From: Acinetobacter apis
GTDB lineage: Bacteria > Pseudomonadota > Gammaproteobacteria > Pseudomonadales > Moraxellaceae
Length of the DNA: 64,000 nucleotides
Reading direction: 5' to 3'
NCBI RefSeq assembly: GCF_900197575.1
Contig: NZ_FZLN01000003.1
Location: 186,001-250,000, forward strand
Both the position numbers and the translations under genes were made by a program. This document shows, piece by piece, positions 1 to 9,368 of the stretch; positions within the stretch are counted from its first letter, which is position 1, and the number at the start of each line of letters is the position of its first letter. The notes beneath the pieces were generated by a model. It was not told where the DNA came from. It searched no databases and saw nothing but the letters and a program-made list of their open reading frames with translations.

Positions 1-216
1 ATACATTTTACATCACATACTTTTGTTGAATATATATACATCATCATTAAGAATATTATTTATTTAGATGAGATGTGTTCAAGTATGATCGTTAACAAGC
101 TCAGTAAATTGGTGAACTTTATATTTATAAATTCCAGTTAATCACAAGCTTGAATAAGAATTGCATCAATAAAACGTATAAAAATTAAATTAACTTAGCA
201 TTGGTGATACAACAGT
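1..216. other. A/T-rich upstream region of scrA
   Basis: Non-coding, very A/T-rich stretch before scrA. It must hold the scrA promoter or the end of an upstream gene. I see no well-spaced -35/-10 pair, no clear LacI-type operator palindrome and no terminator. A regulator of the sucrose genes, if local, lies outside the window. Confidence 0.4.
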
Positions 217-1590
217 ATGGATGTGAAACACGTCGTAAGGCAACTTGTTCCGCTTTTAGGAGGAAAGGATAATATTCATTCAGCAATTCATTGCTCAACT
301 CGGTTACGAGTAGTATTAATTGATGATAGTTTATTAGATTTAAATGCAATTGATGAAATTAAAGGCGTTAAAGCCAGCTTTCGTAAGTCAGGCCAAGTTC
401 AAGTTGCGTTTAGTACAAGCGTAATTAATGAGGTTTACGATGAGTTTATTAATTTCACTCAAATTAATGAGGTTGCGAATAAAGAGTCAGCGAGCCAAGA
501 GTCTGAGAAAAATTTAGGCTACTTCAAGCGCATTGCAAATACCTTATCTAAAATCTTTATTCCATTGATTCCTGCCATTATTGCATCAGGCTTATTAATG
601 GGGTTATTAAGCTTAATTAAAAATTATGGTTGGCTAGATACAAAACACCCAATTTATACTTTATTGGAAATTTTTAGTTCTGCAGCTTTTATTATTTTAC
701 CTGTACTCATTGGCTTTAATGCAGCACGAATTTTTAAAGGTAATCCATACATTGGTGCAACTCTTGGCGGTATTTTAGTTCATCCAAGTTTTGCAAATGT
801 TTGGGGAGGGTTAGGAGATTATCAAACTTTAGATATCTATGGCTTTCAAATTGCAATGATTGGCTATCAAGGTACAGTGTTTCCTATATTGCTGACAGTT
901 TGGTTTATGAGTTATATCGAACGGTTTTTCAAACGTTTTATTCCAGAGGCTGTCGAAGTTATTTTTGTGCCTTTTTTAACCCTAATTATTTCGGGTTTTG
1001 TGTCTGTCTTACTGATTGGTCCAGCAGGCCGTATGTTAGGTGATGGCATTGCATTTTCTTTAACTTCTCTTATTGATCAAACAGGTTGGATTGCTGGACT
1101 ACTATTTGGTGCTTTATATTCCGTTGTTGCAATGACTGGCATTCAAAATAGTTTTCATGCGATTGAAGCGGGTTTGCTGAGTAACCCAGACATTGGCGTA
1201 AATTATTTATTGCCAATTTGGTCCATGGCGAATGTTGCACAAGGTGGAGCATGTCTTGCAGTTTGGTTTCGATCGCGTAACGATAAAATACGTAAAATTG
1301 CGATTCCAGCTACATTTTCTGCCATGATTGGTTCGGTTGAAGCTGCCGTGTTTGGCGTGAATTTAAGGTTTGTAAAACCATTTATTGCTGGCATGATCGG
1401 TGGTGGTGCAGGTGGGGCATGGGTTGTATTTAATCATGTATATGCCACAGGGGTTGGTTTGACAGGGTTACCAGGACTGGCCATTATTCAAGCATCATCA
1501 TTAATTAATCAGTTCATTGGTTTAGCGATCTCATTTGGACTCGCATTTTTTATATCTTTAGCATTTAAATACGATAAAGAGAGTGAATAA
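217..1590 (+). CDS. scrA: Sucrose-type PTS transporter subunit EIIBC
   Basis: Inner-membrane phosphotransferase permease of 457 residues that would import a disaccharide and phosphorylate it. The N-terminal EIIB domain (about 1-85) carries the phospho-acceptor Cys26 in an HCSTRLR context, the usual CxTRLR motif. After a linker, a multi-spanning EIIC domain follows from about 105; near 306-317 it has the conserved GIQNSFHAIE-type loop. There is no EIIA domain, so it needs EIIA-Glc or another EIIA, plus HPr and EI, from elsewhere. Its stop overlaps the start of scrB by one base (1590), so the two are co-transcribed. The sucrose assignment comes mainly from that partner; a trehalose- or beta-glucoside-type EIIBC is less likely. 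Confidence 0.9.
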   Translation: MDVKHVVRQLVPLLGGKDNIHSAIHCSTRLRVVLIDDSLLDLNAIDEIKGVKASFRKSGQVQVAFSTSVINEVYDEFINFTQINEVANKESASQESEKNLGYFKRIANTLSKIFIPLIPAIIASGLLMGLLSLIKNYGWLDTKHPIYTLLEIFSSAAFIILPVLIGFNAARIFKGNPYIGATLGGILVHPSFANVWGGLGDYQTLDIYGFQIAMIGYQGTVFPILLTVWFMSYIERFFKRFIPEAVEVIFVPFLTLIISGFVSVLLIGPAGRMLGDGIAFSLTSLIDQTGWIAGLLFGALYSVVAMTGIQNSFHAIEAGLLSNPDIGVNYLLPIWSMANVAQGGACLAVWFRSRNDKIRKIAIPATFSAMIGSVEAAVFGVNLRFVKPFIAGMIGGGAGGAWVVFNHVYATGVGLTGLPGLAIIQASSLINQFIGLAISFGLAFFISLAFKYDKESE

Positions 1591-3008
1591 TGAAAGAATT
1601 ACCATTGCTTAGGAAAACATTACACGCTGTCATTAAAAACTATAAGCATCATCCTGATGATCAGTATCGCCCCGTGTGGCATTTATCACCTATTGTGGGT
1701 TTATTGAATGACCCCAATGGTTTTATTCAATTTCAGGGTCAATATCATTTATTTTACCAGTGGAATCCATTGGCTGCTGACCACAGTAATAAGTTTTGGG
1801 GACATTGGACATCATCTGATTTAGTCAATTGGAGCAATGAATCAGTTGCGTTGTTACCGAGTGAGGACTTTGATCAAGATGGCTGTTTTTCTGGATCTGC
1901 AGTAGATGATCAGGGTCAGTTAGTGCTTGTATACACAGGGAATGTGATGCTAGGAGATGGTAAAGACTTAGAACATCGAACGGCATGGCAATGTATTGCT
2001 CGTCAACAATCAGATGGTACATTTGAGAAAAAAGCGGTTATTGGTCAATTAGATGGCTATACAGGGCATATTCGTGATCCAAAAGTATGGAAGCATAATG
2101 ATTTATGGTACATGGTACTTGCTGCACAAGCGCCAAAAAAGCAAGGCAAAGTCTTATTATTTAAATCAACAGATTTAGAAGCATGGACATTGGTGGGTGA
2201 AATTGCAGGCAGTGAACTCAATGATATGGGTTTATTTGGTTATATGTGGGAGTGCCCTGATTTATTTCATTTAGATGGTCATGATGTATTAATTAGCTGT
2301 CCGCAAGGCATTGAGCCTGAAGGCCGACGTTATTTGAATCTTCATCAAGCAGGCTATTTACTGGGTACATTAGACTATGAGACAGGTCATTATCCACATA
2401 GTAAATTTTTTCAATTAGATTACGGGCATGAGTTTTATGCACCACAGACGACCTTAGCAGAAGATGGTCGCCGTTTAATTGTGGGATGGATGGGCGTACC
2501 AGATCAAGATGAATTTTCTCAGCCAACACTCAAGCATGGCTGGATTCATATTATGACTGCACCACGTGAGCTCAGCATTAAACAAGGTCAAATATATCAA
2601 TCGCCTGTTAAAGAGTTAGAGGCATTACGAGTCAATCATCAACATGTCAAAGGGATTGCTAACAGCTTGCCAACATTTGATTCATCTAGTGCAGAAATCA
2701 TCATACACAGTCAGGATGATTATGAAGTCACTATTTCAAATACGTTATGGATTCAACGTAGTGCAGAAGGAATCACTTTAAAGCGTCAATCATTGAGCCT
2801 TGATGAAACAGAAGTCCGTTATTGGGATGGTGATGTTGAAAAGCTACAAATTTTAATTGATCGCTCAAGTGTTGAGATTTTTATTAATGATGGTTTAGGG
2901 GTGATGACATCACGTTATTTTCCAAAGCATGAGCTGTTGTTAGAGCTAAGCGGTGATGCTGTACTTGATGTGAATTATTGGGAATTAAAAGCTGCATCTT
3001 TAATTTAA
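1590..3008 (+). CDS. scrB: Sucrose-6-phosphate hydrolase (GH32)
   Basis: Cytoplasmic GH32 beta-fructosidase of 472 residues. It would split sucrose-6-phosphate made by the adjacent EIIBC into glucose-6-phosphate and fructose. The GH32 catalytic signatures are intact: NDPNG at 40-44 (nucleophile Asp41), RDP at 162-164 (transition-state Asp163) and ECP at 221-223 (acid/base Glu221). A beta-propeller is followed by the C-terminal beta-sandwich, which includes the DRSSVEIF-type motif. There is no signal peptide, which fits an intracellular phospho-sugar substrate rather than a secreted invertase or levanase. It overlaps scrA by one base. No fructokinase gene follows within the window. Confidence 0.92.
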   Translation: MKELPLLRKTLHAVIKNYKHHPDDQYRPVWHLSPIVGLLNDPNGFIQFQGQYHLFYQWNPLAADHSNKFWGHWTSSDLVNWSNESVALLPSEDFDQDGCFSGSAVDDQGQLVLVYTGNVMLGDGKDLEHRTAWQCIARQQSDGTFEKKAVIGQLDGYTGHIRDPKVWKHNDLWYMVLAAQAPKKQGKVLLFKSTDLEAWTLVGEIAGSELNDMGLFGYMWECPDLFHLDGHDVLISCPQGIEPEGRRYLNLHQAGYLLGTLDYETGHYPHSKFFQLDYGHEFYAPQTTLAEDGRRLIVGWMGVPDQDEFSQPTLKHGWIHIMTAPRELSIKQGQIYQSPVKELEALRVNHQHVKGIANSLPTFDSSSAEIIIHSQDDYEVTISNTLWIQRSAEGITLKRQSLSLDETEVRYWDGDVEKLQILIDRSSVEIFINDGLGVMTSRYFPKHELLLELSGDAVLDVNYWELKAASLI

Positions 3009-3055
3009 AATTATTCTGTTTGAGGTGGTTTTCAAGCGGAATGACCTCAATGAGT

Positions 3056-3098
3056 TATGTAAGTTCATCATCTGCGCATGCATTTGTAAACTTACATA
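3056..3098. repeat. 10-bp perfect inverted repeat downstream of scrB
   Basis: TATGTAAGTT (3056-3065) and AACTTACATA (3089-3098) are exact reverse complements separated by 23 bases. No T-run follows, so it is not a standard intrinsic terminator. It lies between scrB and the HAD gene and could be an operator or an RNA hairpin. Confidence 0.5.
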
Positions 3099-3253
3099 GC
3101 CTATCGATAAAGTACTGTAACAATTGGAATCATTTTGTCATCTTTCGTAGAATAACATTCATGAAATAGTCATCTTTTGCTAAGATAATTTTAAGGAAAG
3201 TTTCAAAATATGACAAATATGCTTTAAATATTTCATCTGAAATCGAGGTACAA

Positions 3254-4135
3254 ATGCCAGTTAAATTAATCGCTGTGGATATGGATGGTACATTTCTCAA
3301 TGGAGAAAAGCAGTACAACAAGCAGCGCTTTTTACAGCAGTTTCTGCAGTTAAAAGAGCAAGGGATACACTTTGTTGCTGCAAGTGGAAATCAGCTTTAT
3401 ACCTTAAAAAATTATTTTTCAGATATTCAAGATCAAATTGCGTATGTTGCAGAAAATGGTGCTTTTGTTGTTGATCAAACTGAGGAAATTAACTTTGCGC
3501 ATTTTGATCATGATGTAACCGTAACCATGCTGACCGATTTGTCGCATGATTATGCGGAAGGCATTATTTTTTGTGGTAAAGATGGGGCATACATTGGTCC
3601 TCAAACACCTGAACATGCGATGCCAAAGTTACATCAATATTTCAAACGTTTAAAATCTGTAGATGATTTACTGCAAATTGACGATCAAGCGTGCAAAATT
3701 ACAATTAATACCAGTGATTATGACTTTGATGATTTAACTGAACATTTAAGCCAAAAGCCATATATTCAAAATGGTCAAGTTCGTATGGTATCAAGCGGTT
3801 TTGGATTTATCGATTTAATTGTGCCTAACCAGCATAAAGCATATGGTCTTTCTTTTTTACAAAAGCGTTGGAATGTTGCAGACCATGAAGTTTTAGCAAT
3901 TGGCGATAACAATAACGATATCGAAATGGTCACCATGGCAGGATATGGCATTGCGGTTGATAATGGCATTCCTGAGCTTAAAAAAGTTGCAGACTATATT
4001 GTTGGACACAATGAAGAGGAAACAGTGCTTGATGTGATTGATGCTGTGTTGCAAGCCAAGTCAGATGATGAGTTGGGTCAGAAGTTGGTGGTACTCAATC
4101 AGTTAGCACCTCTTGATAATTTCTTGAACTCATAA
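3254..4135 (+). CDS. Cof-type HAD-IIB sugar-phosphatase-like hydrolase
   Basis: A 293-residue HAD-superfamily phosphatase of the Cof/IIB subfamily, whose members usually dephosphorylate sugar phosphates or flavin-related phosphates in the cytoplasm. Motif I is DMDGT with nucleophile Asp9 and Asp11; the C-terminal motif IV reads GDNNNDIEM; the cap domain lies between them. The start is supported by a GAGG sequence six bases upstream. It is 245 bp after scrB, with an inverted repeat between, so it may or may not belong to the sucrose locus. The substrate cannot be told from sequence. It ends at a strong bidirectional terminator. Confidence 0.85.
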   Translation: MPVKLIAVDMDGTFLNGEKQYNKQRFLQQFLQLKEQGIHFVAASGNQLYTLKNYFSDIQDQIAYVAENGAFVVDQTEEINFAHFDHDVTVTMLTDLSHDYAEGIIFCGKDGAYIGPQTPEHAMPKLHQYFKRLKSVDDLLQIDDQACKITINTSDYDFDDLTEHLSQKPYIQNGQVRMVSSGFGFIDLIVPNQHKAYGLSFLQKRWNVADHEVLAIGDNNNDIEMVTMAGYGIAVDNGIPELKKVADYIVGHNEEETVLDVIDAVLQAKSDDELGQKLVVLNQLAPLDNFLNS

Positions 4136-4137
4136 AT

Positions 4138-4168
4138 AAAAAGACGATGCTTATGCATCGTCTTTTTT
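4138..4168. terminator. Bidirectional intrinsic terminator, HAD gene / hslO
   Basis: Stem GACGATGC / GCATCGTC with a TTAT loop, flanked by A-run and T-run, so it works on both strands. It separates the convergent HAD gene and hslO. Confidence 0.9.
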
Positions 4169-4182
4169 TATGGTATTTAAAA

Positions 4183-5055
4183 TTAGCTCAAATGCTTACC
4201 AAATAAACTTAGTGCTTCTTCCGCATTAAATTTATATTGCGCACCGCAGAATTGACAATCCATTTCAATTGGACTTTGATGGTCAAGCGTTTCTTGTACC
4301 GCTTGTTCACCAATTTGGATCAGTGCGTTTTCACATTTTTGTTTCGAGCATGTACATGCAAAAGAAAGCTGCTCTATGTCAGGTAAGCGTACTTCTTCTT
4401 CATTATACAGACGATATAAAATCTCTTGTGCATCTAACTGTTTTAACTCATCTGCTTTAATGGTATCCGTCAGCATAATAAGGCGCGGCCAAAGATCTTC
4501 ATCAATGGTGGTTTTTTCTTCTTCTGTTCTTGGCAGCAATTGAATAAGCAAACCACCTGAAGATTGCGGATCACTTGCAAGTACAAGATGCGTTGGAATT
4601 TGCGCAGAGCGGGCATAATAATCCATCAAACAGCCAGCCAAAGTAGGTTGGTCTAGACTGATAATTCCTTGGTAACGCTCACCAAATTCAGGCTCAATAT
4701 TAATAAAAAGCACAGGGTTTTTTAGCGTTGCCAATACAGTGCTGCTGTCTGTTGCTTGTTCGAAACGTGGGTCACTTTCAAAATCTGCTAAGCCACGAAC
4801 TTCACCCAAATGGTTACATTCAGCCATAGCCCATTTAAAGCTGCCTTCGGCTTGAATTTGTAAGCTAATACGTCCTTTAATTTTAAGCGTACTTGCCAAT
4901 AATGCGGTTGCACTGAGCATTTCACCCAATAAGACCTGTATCGCTTGTGGGTACGTGCGTTGGTTCAAAATCGTGTGTAAAGCATCTTTAAGCTGTACAA
5001 CTTCACCACGAATTGGGCAATCTGCAATAAAAAAACGTTGACGTAAGTTCGACAT
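4183..5055 (-). CDS. hslO: Redox-regulated chaperone Hsp33
   Basis: Cytoplasmic holdase chaperone, 290 residues, switched on by oxidative unfolding. The C-terminal zinc switch is visible as Cys234-x-Cys236 and Cys267-x2-Cys270. The chosen ATG at 5055 has a GGAGA sequence at good spacing; a TTG four codons upstream (5067) overlaps that site and is less likely. It is a single gene, convergent with the HAD hydrolase and sharing its terminator. Confidence 0.95.
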   Translation of the reverse strand: MSNLRQRFFIADCPIRGEVVQLKDALHTILNQRTYPQAIQVLLGEMLSATALLASTLKIKGRISLQIQAEGSFKWAMAECNHLGEVRGLADFESDPRFEQATDSSTVLATLKNPVLFINIEPEFGERYQGIISLDQPTLAGCLMDYYARSAQIPTHLVLASDPQSSGGLLIQLLPRTEEEKTTIDEDLWPRLIMLTDTIKADELKQLDAQEILYRLYNEEEVRLPDIEQLSFACTCSKQKCENALIQIGEQAVQETLDHQSPIEMDCQFCGAQYKFNAEEALSLFGKHLS

Positions 5056-5105
5056 AAAATTCTCCAATATGTACCCTACATGGAGTCATTGCGTTAAAAC
5101 ACAAG

Positions 5106-6956
5106 TTATTCTGCTTGATTTCTTGCAATGCGGATACGTTCTTTAGGGTGAGTGTCTGATGATTCTAAATGATCTTGCTCTGAAATGGCTTTTTGTGTAT
5201 CACTTTCAAATAAGTGCTCTAGTTCAGCCAATGCATCGCGATAAGTTTCAAAAACTTTATGTTCATCGGTATAAACTTGTTGCTGTGCAGCCAAAAGCTT
5301 TTCGTCTTCATCACGAAAAAGATCAATTTTTTGCATCGCTTCTTTCTCATCTACACCAAGAACACGAAGCACGCGATGTGCCATCCCTAATGATGATAAA
5401 TATGTTTCACGCCAAATATGATGTACGCCCAAGTCTTTTAATAAGTGGACATGATGGCGATCCCTTGCACGTGCCAATATTGTGACATGTGGGTAATGGA
5501 GTAAAACATGGCGTGCAGTGTTTAATGCATCTTCCACATCATCAATGGCTAAAACTAAAATTTGAGTATGCTCAATACCTGCAGCACGCAGTAAATCAGG
5601 TTGTGTGGCATCACCATAATAGAGTGTACCGCCATATTTTCGCACAAAATCAATTTGTTTTAAATTGGAGTCGATTGCAGTAAATGGAATATGTTGTAAA
5701 TGGGCAATTCGCGCAATAATTTGACCGACACGACCAAATCCAGCAATGATCATTGGTGGGTGAGGGTTTGGTACGTCCTCGACTTCAGGCATATTGGTCG
5801 GTTTAGATTCAATTCTAGGCATCACAAAGCGCTGAAGTAACCACAGTAAACACGGTGTGAGAATAATTGATAAAGTCACAATTAATGTAATTGGCTCTAA
5901 GATGGCATGAGAAATAATGTTTTCGCCATAGGCTGCATTAAAAATTACAAAGGCAAATTCTCCACCTTGTGCCAATGCAGCACCAATTAAAATACTATTT
6001 TTCCAATTATAACGATAATACCGTGCAATTGCAGTGAGCGTTGCCATTTTAATTAACAAGAGGGCAAGGGCACCACCAAGAATTAAAATAGGGTGGGTAA
6101 ATAGTACAGACAATTGGGTCATCATACCCACGGTCATAAAAAATAGACCTAAAAGTAGCCCTTTAAAAGGGGCAATGCTTGCTTCTAATTCGTGCCTAAA
6201 CTCAGAGTCAGCCAACAATACCCCAGTGAGGAATGCCCCTAAAGTGGTACTGATTTCTAAAGTATCCATCAGCAACACCACAGCTAGGACGATAAATAAA
6301 GCAACCGCCGTAATGAGTTCTGTTGCACCACTTTGTGCAACAAAGCGGAAAAAAGGACGCATCACAAATCGACTAAATAAAAACAATCCGCTAAATGTGG
6401 CAATAATTGCTGCAAAATAAGCAATACCATGATGTGCAGATGAAGTGCCCACCAATAAAGGAATCACTGCAAGTAAAGGAATGGCAGCCATATCTTGAAA
6501 CAAGAGAATCGAGAAAGAACTTTGTCCATACGTGGTGTTTAAGGTTTGTTTTTCAGTCAGCAATTGTAAAACAAATGAGGTCGATGACAAGGCCAAAGCA
6601 AAGCCCAAAGCAAAACTTGCAGCAATCGATTGTTGTAAGAGCAACCATAAAATGAGCATGAATATGCCACCTGTGATGAATACTTGTAAGCTCCCCATAA
6701 AAAAGATAGCTTCTCGCATTTGCCACAAGCGTTGTGGGCGTAACTCAAGCCCAATTAGAAACATTAAAAAAATCACACCAAAATTGGCCAATTGCATAAT
6801 GGCAGCTGAGTCATGTGCCAAATTTAAAATACTGGGGCCTAAAATAACCCCTGTAATTAAATAGCCAAGCACTGTGGAGATACCCAACTTTTTGGTTAAT
6901 GGCACAATAATTAAACTGGCCCCTAAAAATATAATAATTTGAAGCAATAGAGACAT
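5106..6956 (-). CDS. CPA2 (Kef-type) monovalent cation:proton antiporter
   Basis: A 616-residue inner-membrane protein. About 12 hydrophobic segments fill the first ~380 residues (Na/H exchanger fold). A cytosolic RCK/TrkA-N domain follows from about residue 402, with the nucleotide-binding motif GFGRVGQ. Length and layout match KefB/KefC potassium efflux systems, which in enterobacteria are gated by glutathione adducts. No KefF/KefG-type ancillary quinone reductase lies next to it. The C-terminus is acidic and polar and may be regulatory. A good AAGGAAG ribosome site supports the start. Whether K+ or Na+ is moved cannot be told here. Confidence 0.88.
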   Translation of the reverse strand: MSLLLQIIIFLGASLIIVPLTKKLGISTVLGYLITGVILGPSILNLAHDSAAIMQLANFGVIFLMFLIGLELRPQRLWQMREAIFFMGSLQVFITGGIFMLILWLLLQQSIAASFALGFALALSSTSFVLQLLTEKQTLNTTYGQSSFSILLFQDMAAIPLLAVIPLLVGTSSAHHGIAYFAAIIATFSGLFLFSRFVMRPFFRFVAQSGATELITAVALFIVLAVVLLMDTLEISTTLGAFLTGVLLADSEFRHELEASIAPFKGLLLGLFFMTVGMMTQLSVLFTHPILILGGALALLLIKMATLTAIARYYRYNWKNSILIGAALAQGGEFAFVIFNAAYGENIISHAILEPITLIVTLSIILTPCLLWLLQRFVMPRIESKPTNMPEVEDVPNPHPPMIIAGFGRVGQIIARIAHLQHIPFTAIDSNLKQIDFVRKYGGTLYYGDATQPDLLRAAGIEHTQILVLAIDDVEDALNTARHVLLHYPHVTILARARDRHHVHLLKDLGVHHIWRETYLSSLGMAHRVLRVLGVDEKEAMQKIDLFRDEDEKLLAAQQQVYTDEHKVFETYRDALAELEHLFESDTQKAISEQDHLESSDTHPKERIRIARNQAE

Positions 6957-7067
6957 ACGGCTTCCTTGAAGTATTGACTCAGCTGACGACCACTATACGT
7001 GTGATTTTTGTGTCGTTATATAATGATTGAATCAGCATTTGGTGTATTTAATGTCGAATAATGAATA

Positions 7068-9278
7068 TTAGTTTAACTCTTGAGGGTCAACATCAATTGA
7101 AATTTTAATGTGTTTAGGCACGGTTTTTAGCATGTCATACCACCATTGTTGTGTGTAATAGTGGAGATGAGCACGATGATCGGCAAAGAGCAGCATATGT
7201 GCATGATATTTGCCTGCTTTTCGCTGCATTGGTGCAGGAATAGGCCCCCAAATCTGTAAACTATTTTGGCTACATGTGGTTAAAATCTGTGCTTGTTCTT
7301 TCAGGAAATTGACTGCGTCATGCTCAGTTTTTGCTTCACTACGAATTAGAATACTATAGCGGTAAGGCGGAAGACAGGCACTTTGTCTCTCTTGTAAGGT
7401 TTTTGCTGCAAAAGCACGATAATCAAATTGGACCAAGGTTTTAAGCAGTGGGTGGTCTGGTCTTAATGTTTGTAAATAGACATCACCATTTTTTTCACCG
7501 CGTCCAGCACGTCCTGAAACTTGAGTAATCATTTGTGCTGTCCGCTCAGGTGCACGAAAATCTACACTTAGTAACCCAGCATCAATATCTAAAATAGCAA
7601 CCAACGTCACATATGAAAAATGATGTCCTTTTGCTAACATTTGTGTGCCAAGCAAAATTAAAGGCTGATTTTGATGTATTTTTTGATAAATTTTTTCTAG
7701 ACTGCCGACATGACGGGTACTGTCACGGTCTACACGAATCACGTCATGTTCAGGAAAAAGTTCTTTGAGTCCTTCTTCAACTTTCACTGTCCCCATACCA
7801 ATTGGTTTTAGCGTATCGTGTTGGCATGCAGGGCATTGTTTGGGCTTGGTTTGCACAGTACCACAGTGGTGACAATGCAAATGAACATAAGGCTGGGTGT
7901 GTAATGTAAAATGAGCATCACAGTTTGGACAGTTTGCTTGCCATGCACACGACTCACAAATTAAAACGGGTGCATATCCGCGTCGATTTAGAAAAATTAA
8001 AACTTGTTCTTGTCGGTCTAAGCACTGCTGAATATGACCTATTAAGACTTGACTTAAGCCATGAACTTTTTTAGCAATTTTGGCATCAAGAATGTGAACT
8101 TTGGGCAGAATCGCATCACCTGTACGGGTGTTTAAAAAAAGATGTTGCATTTTGCCTTGTTGAACCAATGCCAAGCTGTCAATGCTTGGCGTCGCTGAGC
8201 CAAGCACAATTGGGCATTTTGCCAAGTGGGCACGGTATAAGGCGACATCGCGAGTATGGTAACGAAAGGTCTCTTGTTGTTTAAAAGACAGGTCATGCTC
8301 TTCATCAAGTATCACTAAGCCAAGACGTGGCATAGGGGTGAAAATGGCAGATCGAGTGCCTAAAATAATATCAGCTTGCCCACTTTGTGCAGCTTGCCAT
8401 GCATGTAAACGTTGGCTGTCATTTAAACCAGAATGAAGTAACACAATATGGCAATGAAATCGTGATTGAAAGCGTGCCACAGTTTGAGGTGTTAAGCCGA
8501 TTTCAGGCACCAACACCAAGACTTGTTTACCTTGTTTTAATACAGCATGAATCACTTGTAGGTAGACTTCAGTTTTACCACTGCCAGTGACACCATCTAA
8601 CAAATAAGCCTGATAATTAGAAAGGTGTTGTGTGATTTGTTGAATGACAGCGGCTTGTTCTGTGTTGGCATTTAACGCAGGCTCGGCCAATTTTGTAGGT
8701 AAATTTAGAATTTCAAGCGGCCGTTTTTCAGCATAAACCCGTTGTTTTTTTTCGAGTGCTTTTAATGTACTTAGTTCAATATCATGCTGAGTCAGTTGCT
8801 GTTCATCGATGCCATGTGGCTGAGATTGTAATACAGCATAAGCATGTTTTTGTTTGGCAGAACGTGTAATGAAGGGGTCAGCAGACGGTGTAACTTGCCA
8901 AACTGTGGTTGAGCGTGCATTAGAGCCACCTTGTCTTAGTTTGGTGGGTAATGCGCTTTGAATCACGTCACCAATGGGCGCAAAATAATATTGTGCAGCC
9001 CAAGATAATAATTTCAGCATCTCTGCATCAATCAGTGCTTCAGCATCTAAAATGTCTTCAATCGGTCTTAGTTTAAACGTGCAAGGTTGGTCATGCGGCA
9101 CTTTGCTGATCACCACCCCAATACAACGCTGCCGACCAAATGGTACCACCACGCGCATGCCCGGCATGACGGTGTGATATTGCTGTTCTGTCACCTGATA
9201 GTCAAAGCAATCATAGATCGGGACAGGTACTGCAACACGAATACGACATGGAAGATTATTTAGAGATTGCAGCGTCAT
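7068..9278 (-). CDS. priA: Primosomal replication restart helicase PriA
   Basis: A 736-residue superfamily-2 helicase that reloads the replisome at stalled forks. The N-terminal DNA-binding domain is followed by Walker A GVTGSGKT starting at residue 229, a DEEH Walker B and the helicase C-terminal lobe. Between the helicase motifs lie the paired zinc-binding Cys clusters (CESC, CPNC, CHHC, CPAC) typical of PriA. Length matches the family. It is a monocistronic minus-strand gene, separated from lnt by a terminator. Confidence 0.97.
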   Translation of the reverse strand: MTLQSLNNLPCRIRVAVPVPIYDCFDYQVTEQQYHTVMPGMRVVVPFGRQRCIGVVISKVPHDQPCTFKLRPIEDILDAEALIDAEMLKLLSWAAQYYFAPIGDVIQSALPTKLRQGGSNARSTTVWQVTPSADPFITRSAKQKHAYAVLQSQPHGIDEQQLTQHDIELSTLKALEKKQRVYAEKRPLEILNLPTKLAEPALNANTEQAAVIQQITQHLSNYQAYLLDGVTGSGKTEVYLQVIHAVLKQGKQVLVLVPEIGLTPQTVARFQSRFHCHIVLLHSGLNDSQRLHAWQAAQSGQADIILGTRSAIFTPMPRLGLVILDEEHDLSFKQQETFRYHTRDVALYRAHLAKCPIVLGSATPSIDSLALVQQGKMQHLFLNTRTGDAILPKVHILDAKIAKKVHGLSQVLIGHIQQCLDRQEQVLIFLNRRGYAPVLICESCAWQANCPNCDAHFTLHTQPYVHLHCHHCGTVQTKPKQCPACQHDTLKPIGMGTVKVEEGLKELFPEHDVIRVDRDSTRHVGSLEKIYQKIHQNQPLILLGTQMLAKGHHFSYVTLVAILDIDAGLLSVDFRAPERTAQMITQVSGRAGRGEKNGDVYLQTLRPDHPLLKTLVQFDYRAFAAKTLQERQSACLPPYRYSILIRSEAKTEHDAVNFLKEQAQILTTCSQNSLQIWGPIPAPMQRKAGKYHAHMLLFADHRAHLHYYTQQWWYDMLKTVPKHIKISIDVDPQELN

Positions 9279-9341
9279 GGATACTCGAAGTGATATGTAA
9301 ATTAAACAGTAATATATAAATTTAAGTGAAGCTGAAATATG

Positions 9342-9366
9342 AAAAGGCTTCTTATCGAAGCCTCTT
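9342..9366 (-). terminator. Intrinsic terminator after lnt
   Basis: On the minus strand GAGGCTTC pairs with GAAGCCTT around a short loop and is followed by TTTTC, just past the lnt stop at 9369. Confidence 0.75.
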
Positions 9367-9368
9367 AT

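Noticed and set aside
6034..6864. Plus-strand open frames of 80-130 codons inside the Kef-type antiporter gene
   Set aside because: They lie antisense to a clear membrane protein gene; their Lys/Asn-rich translations are typical shadows of hydrophobic codons, with no ribosome sites.
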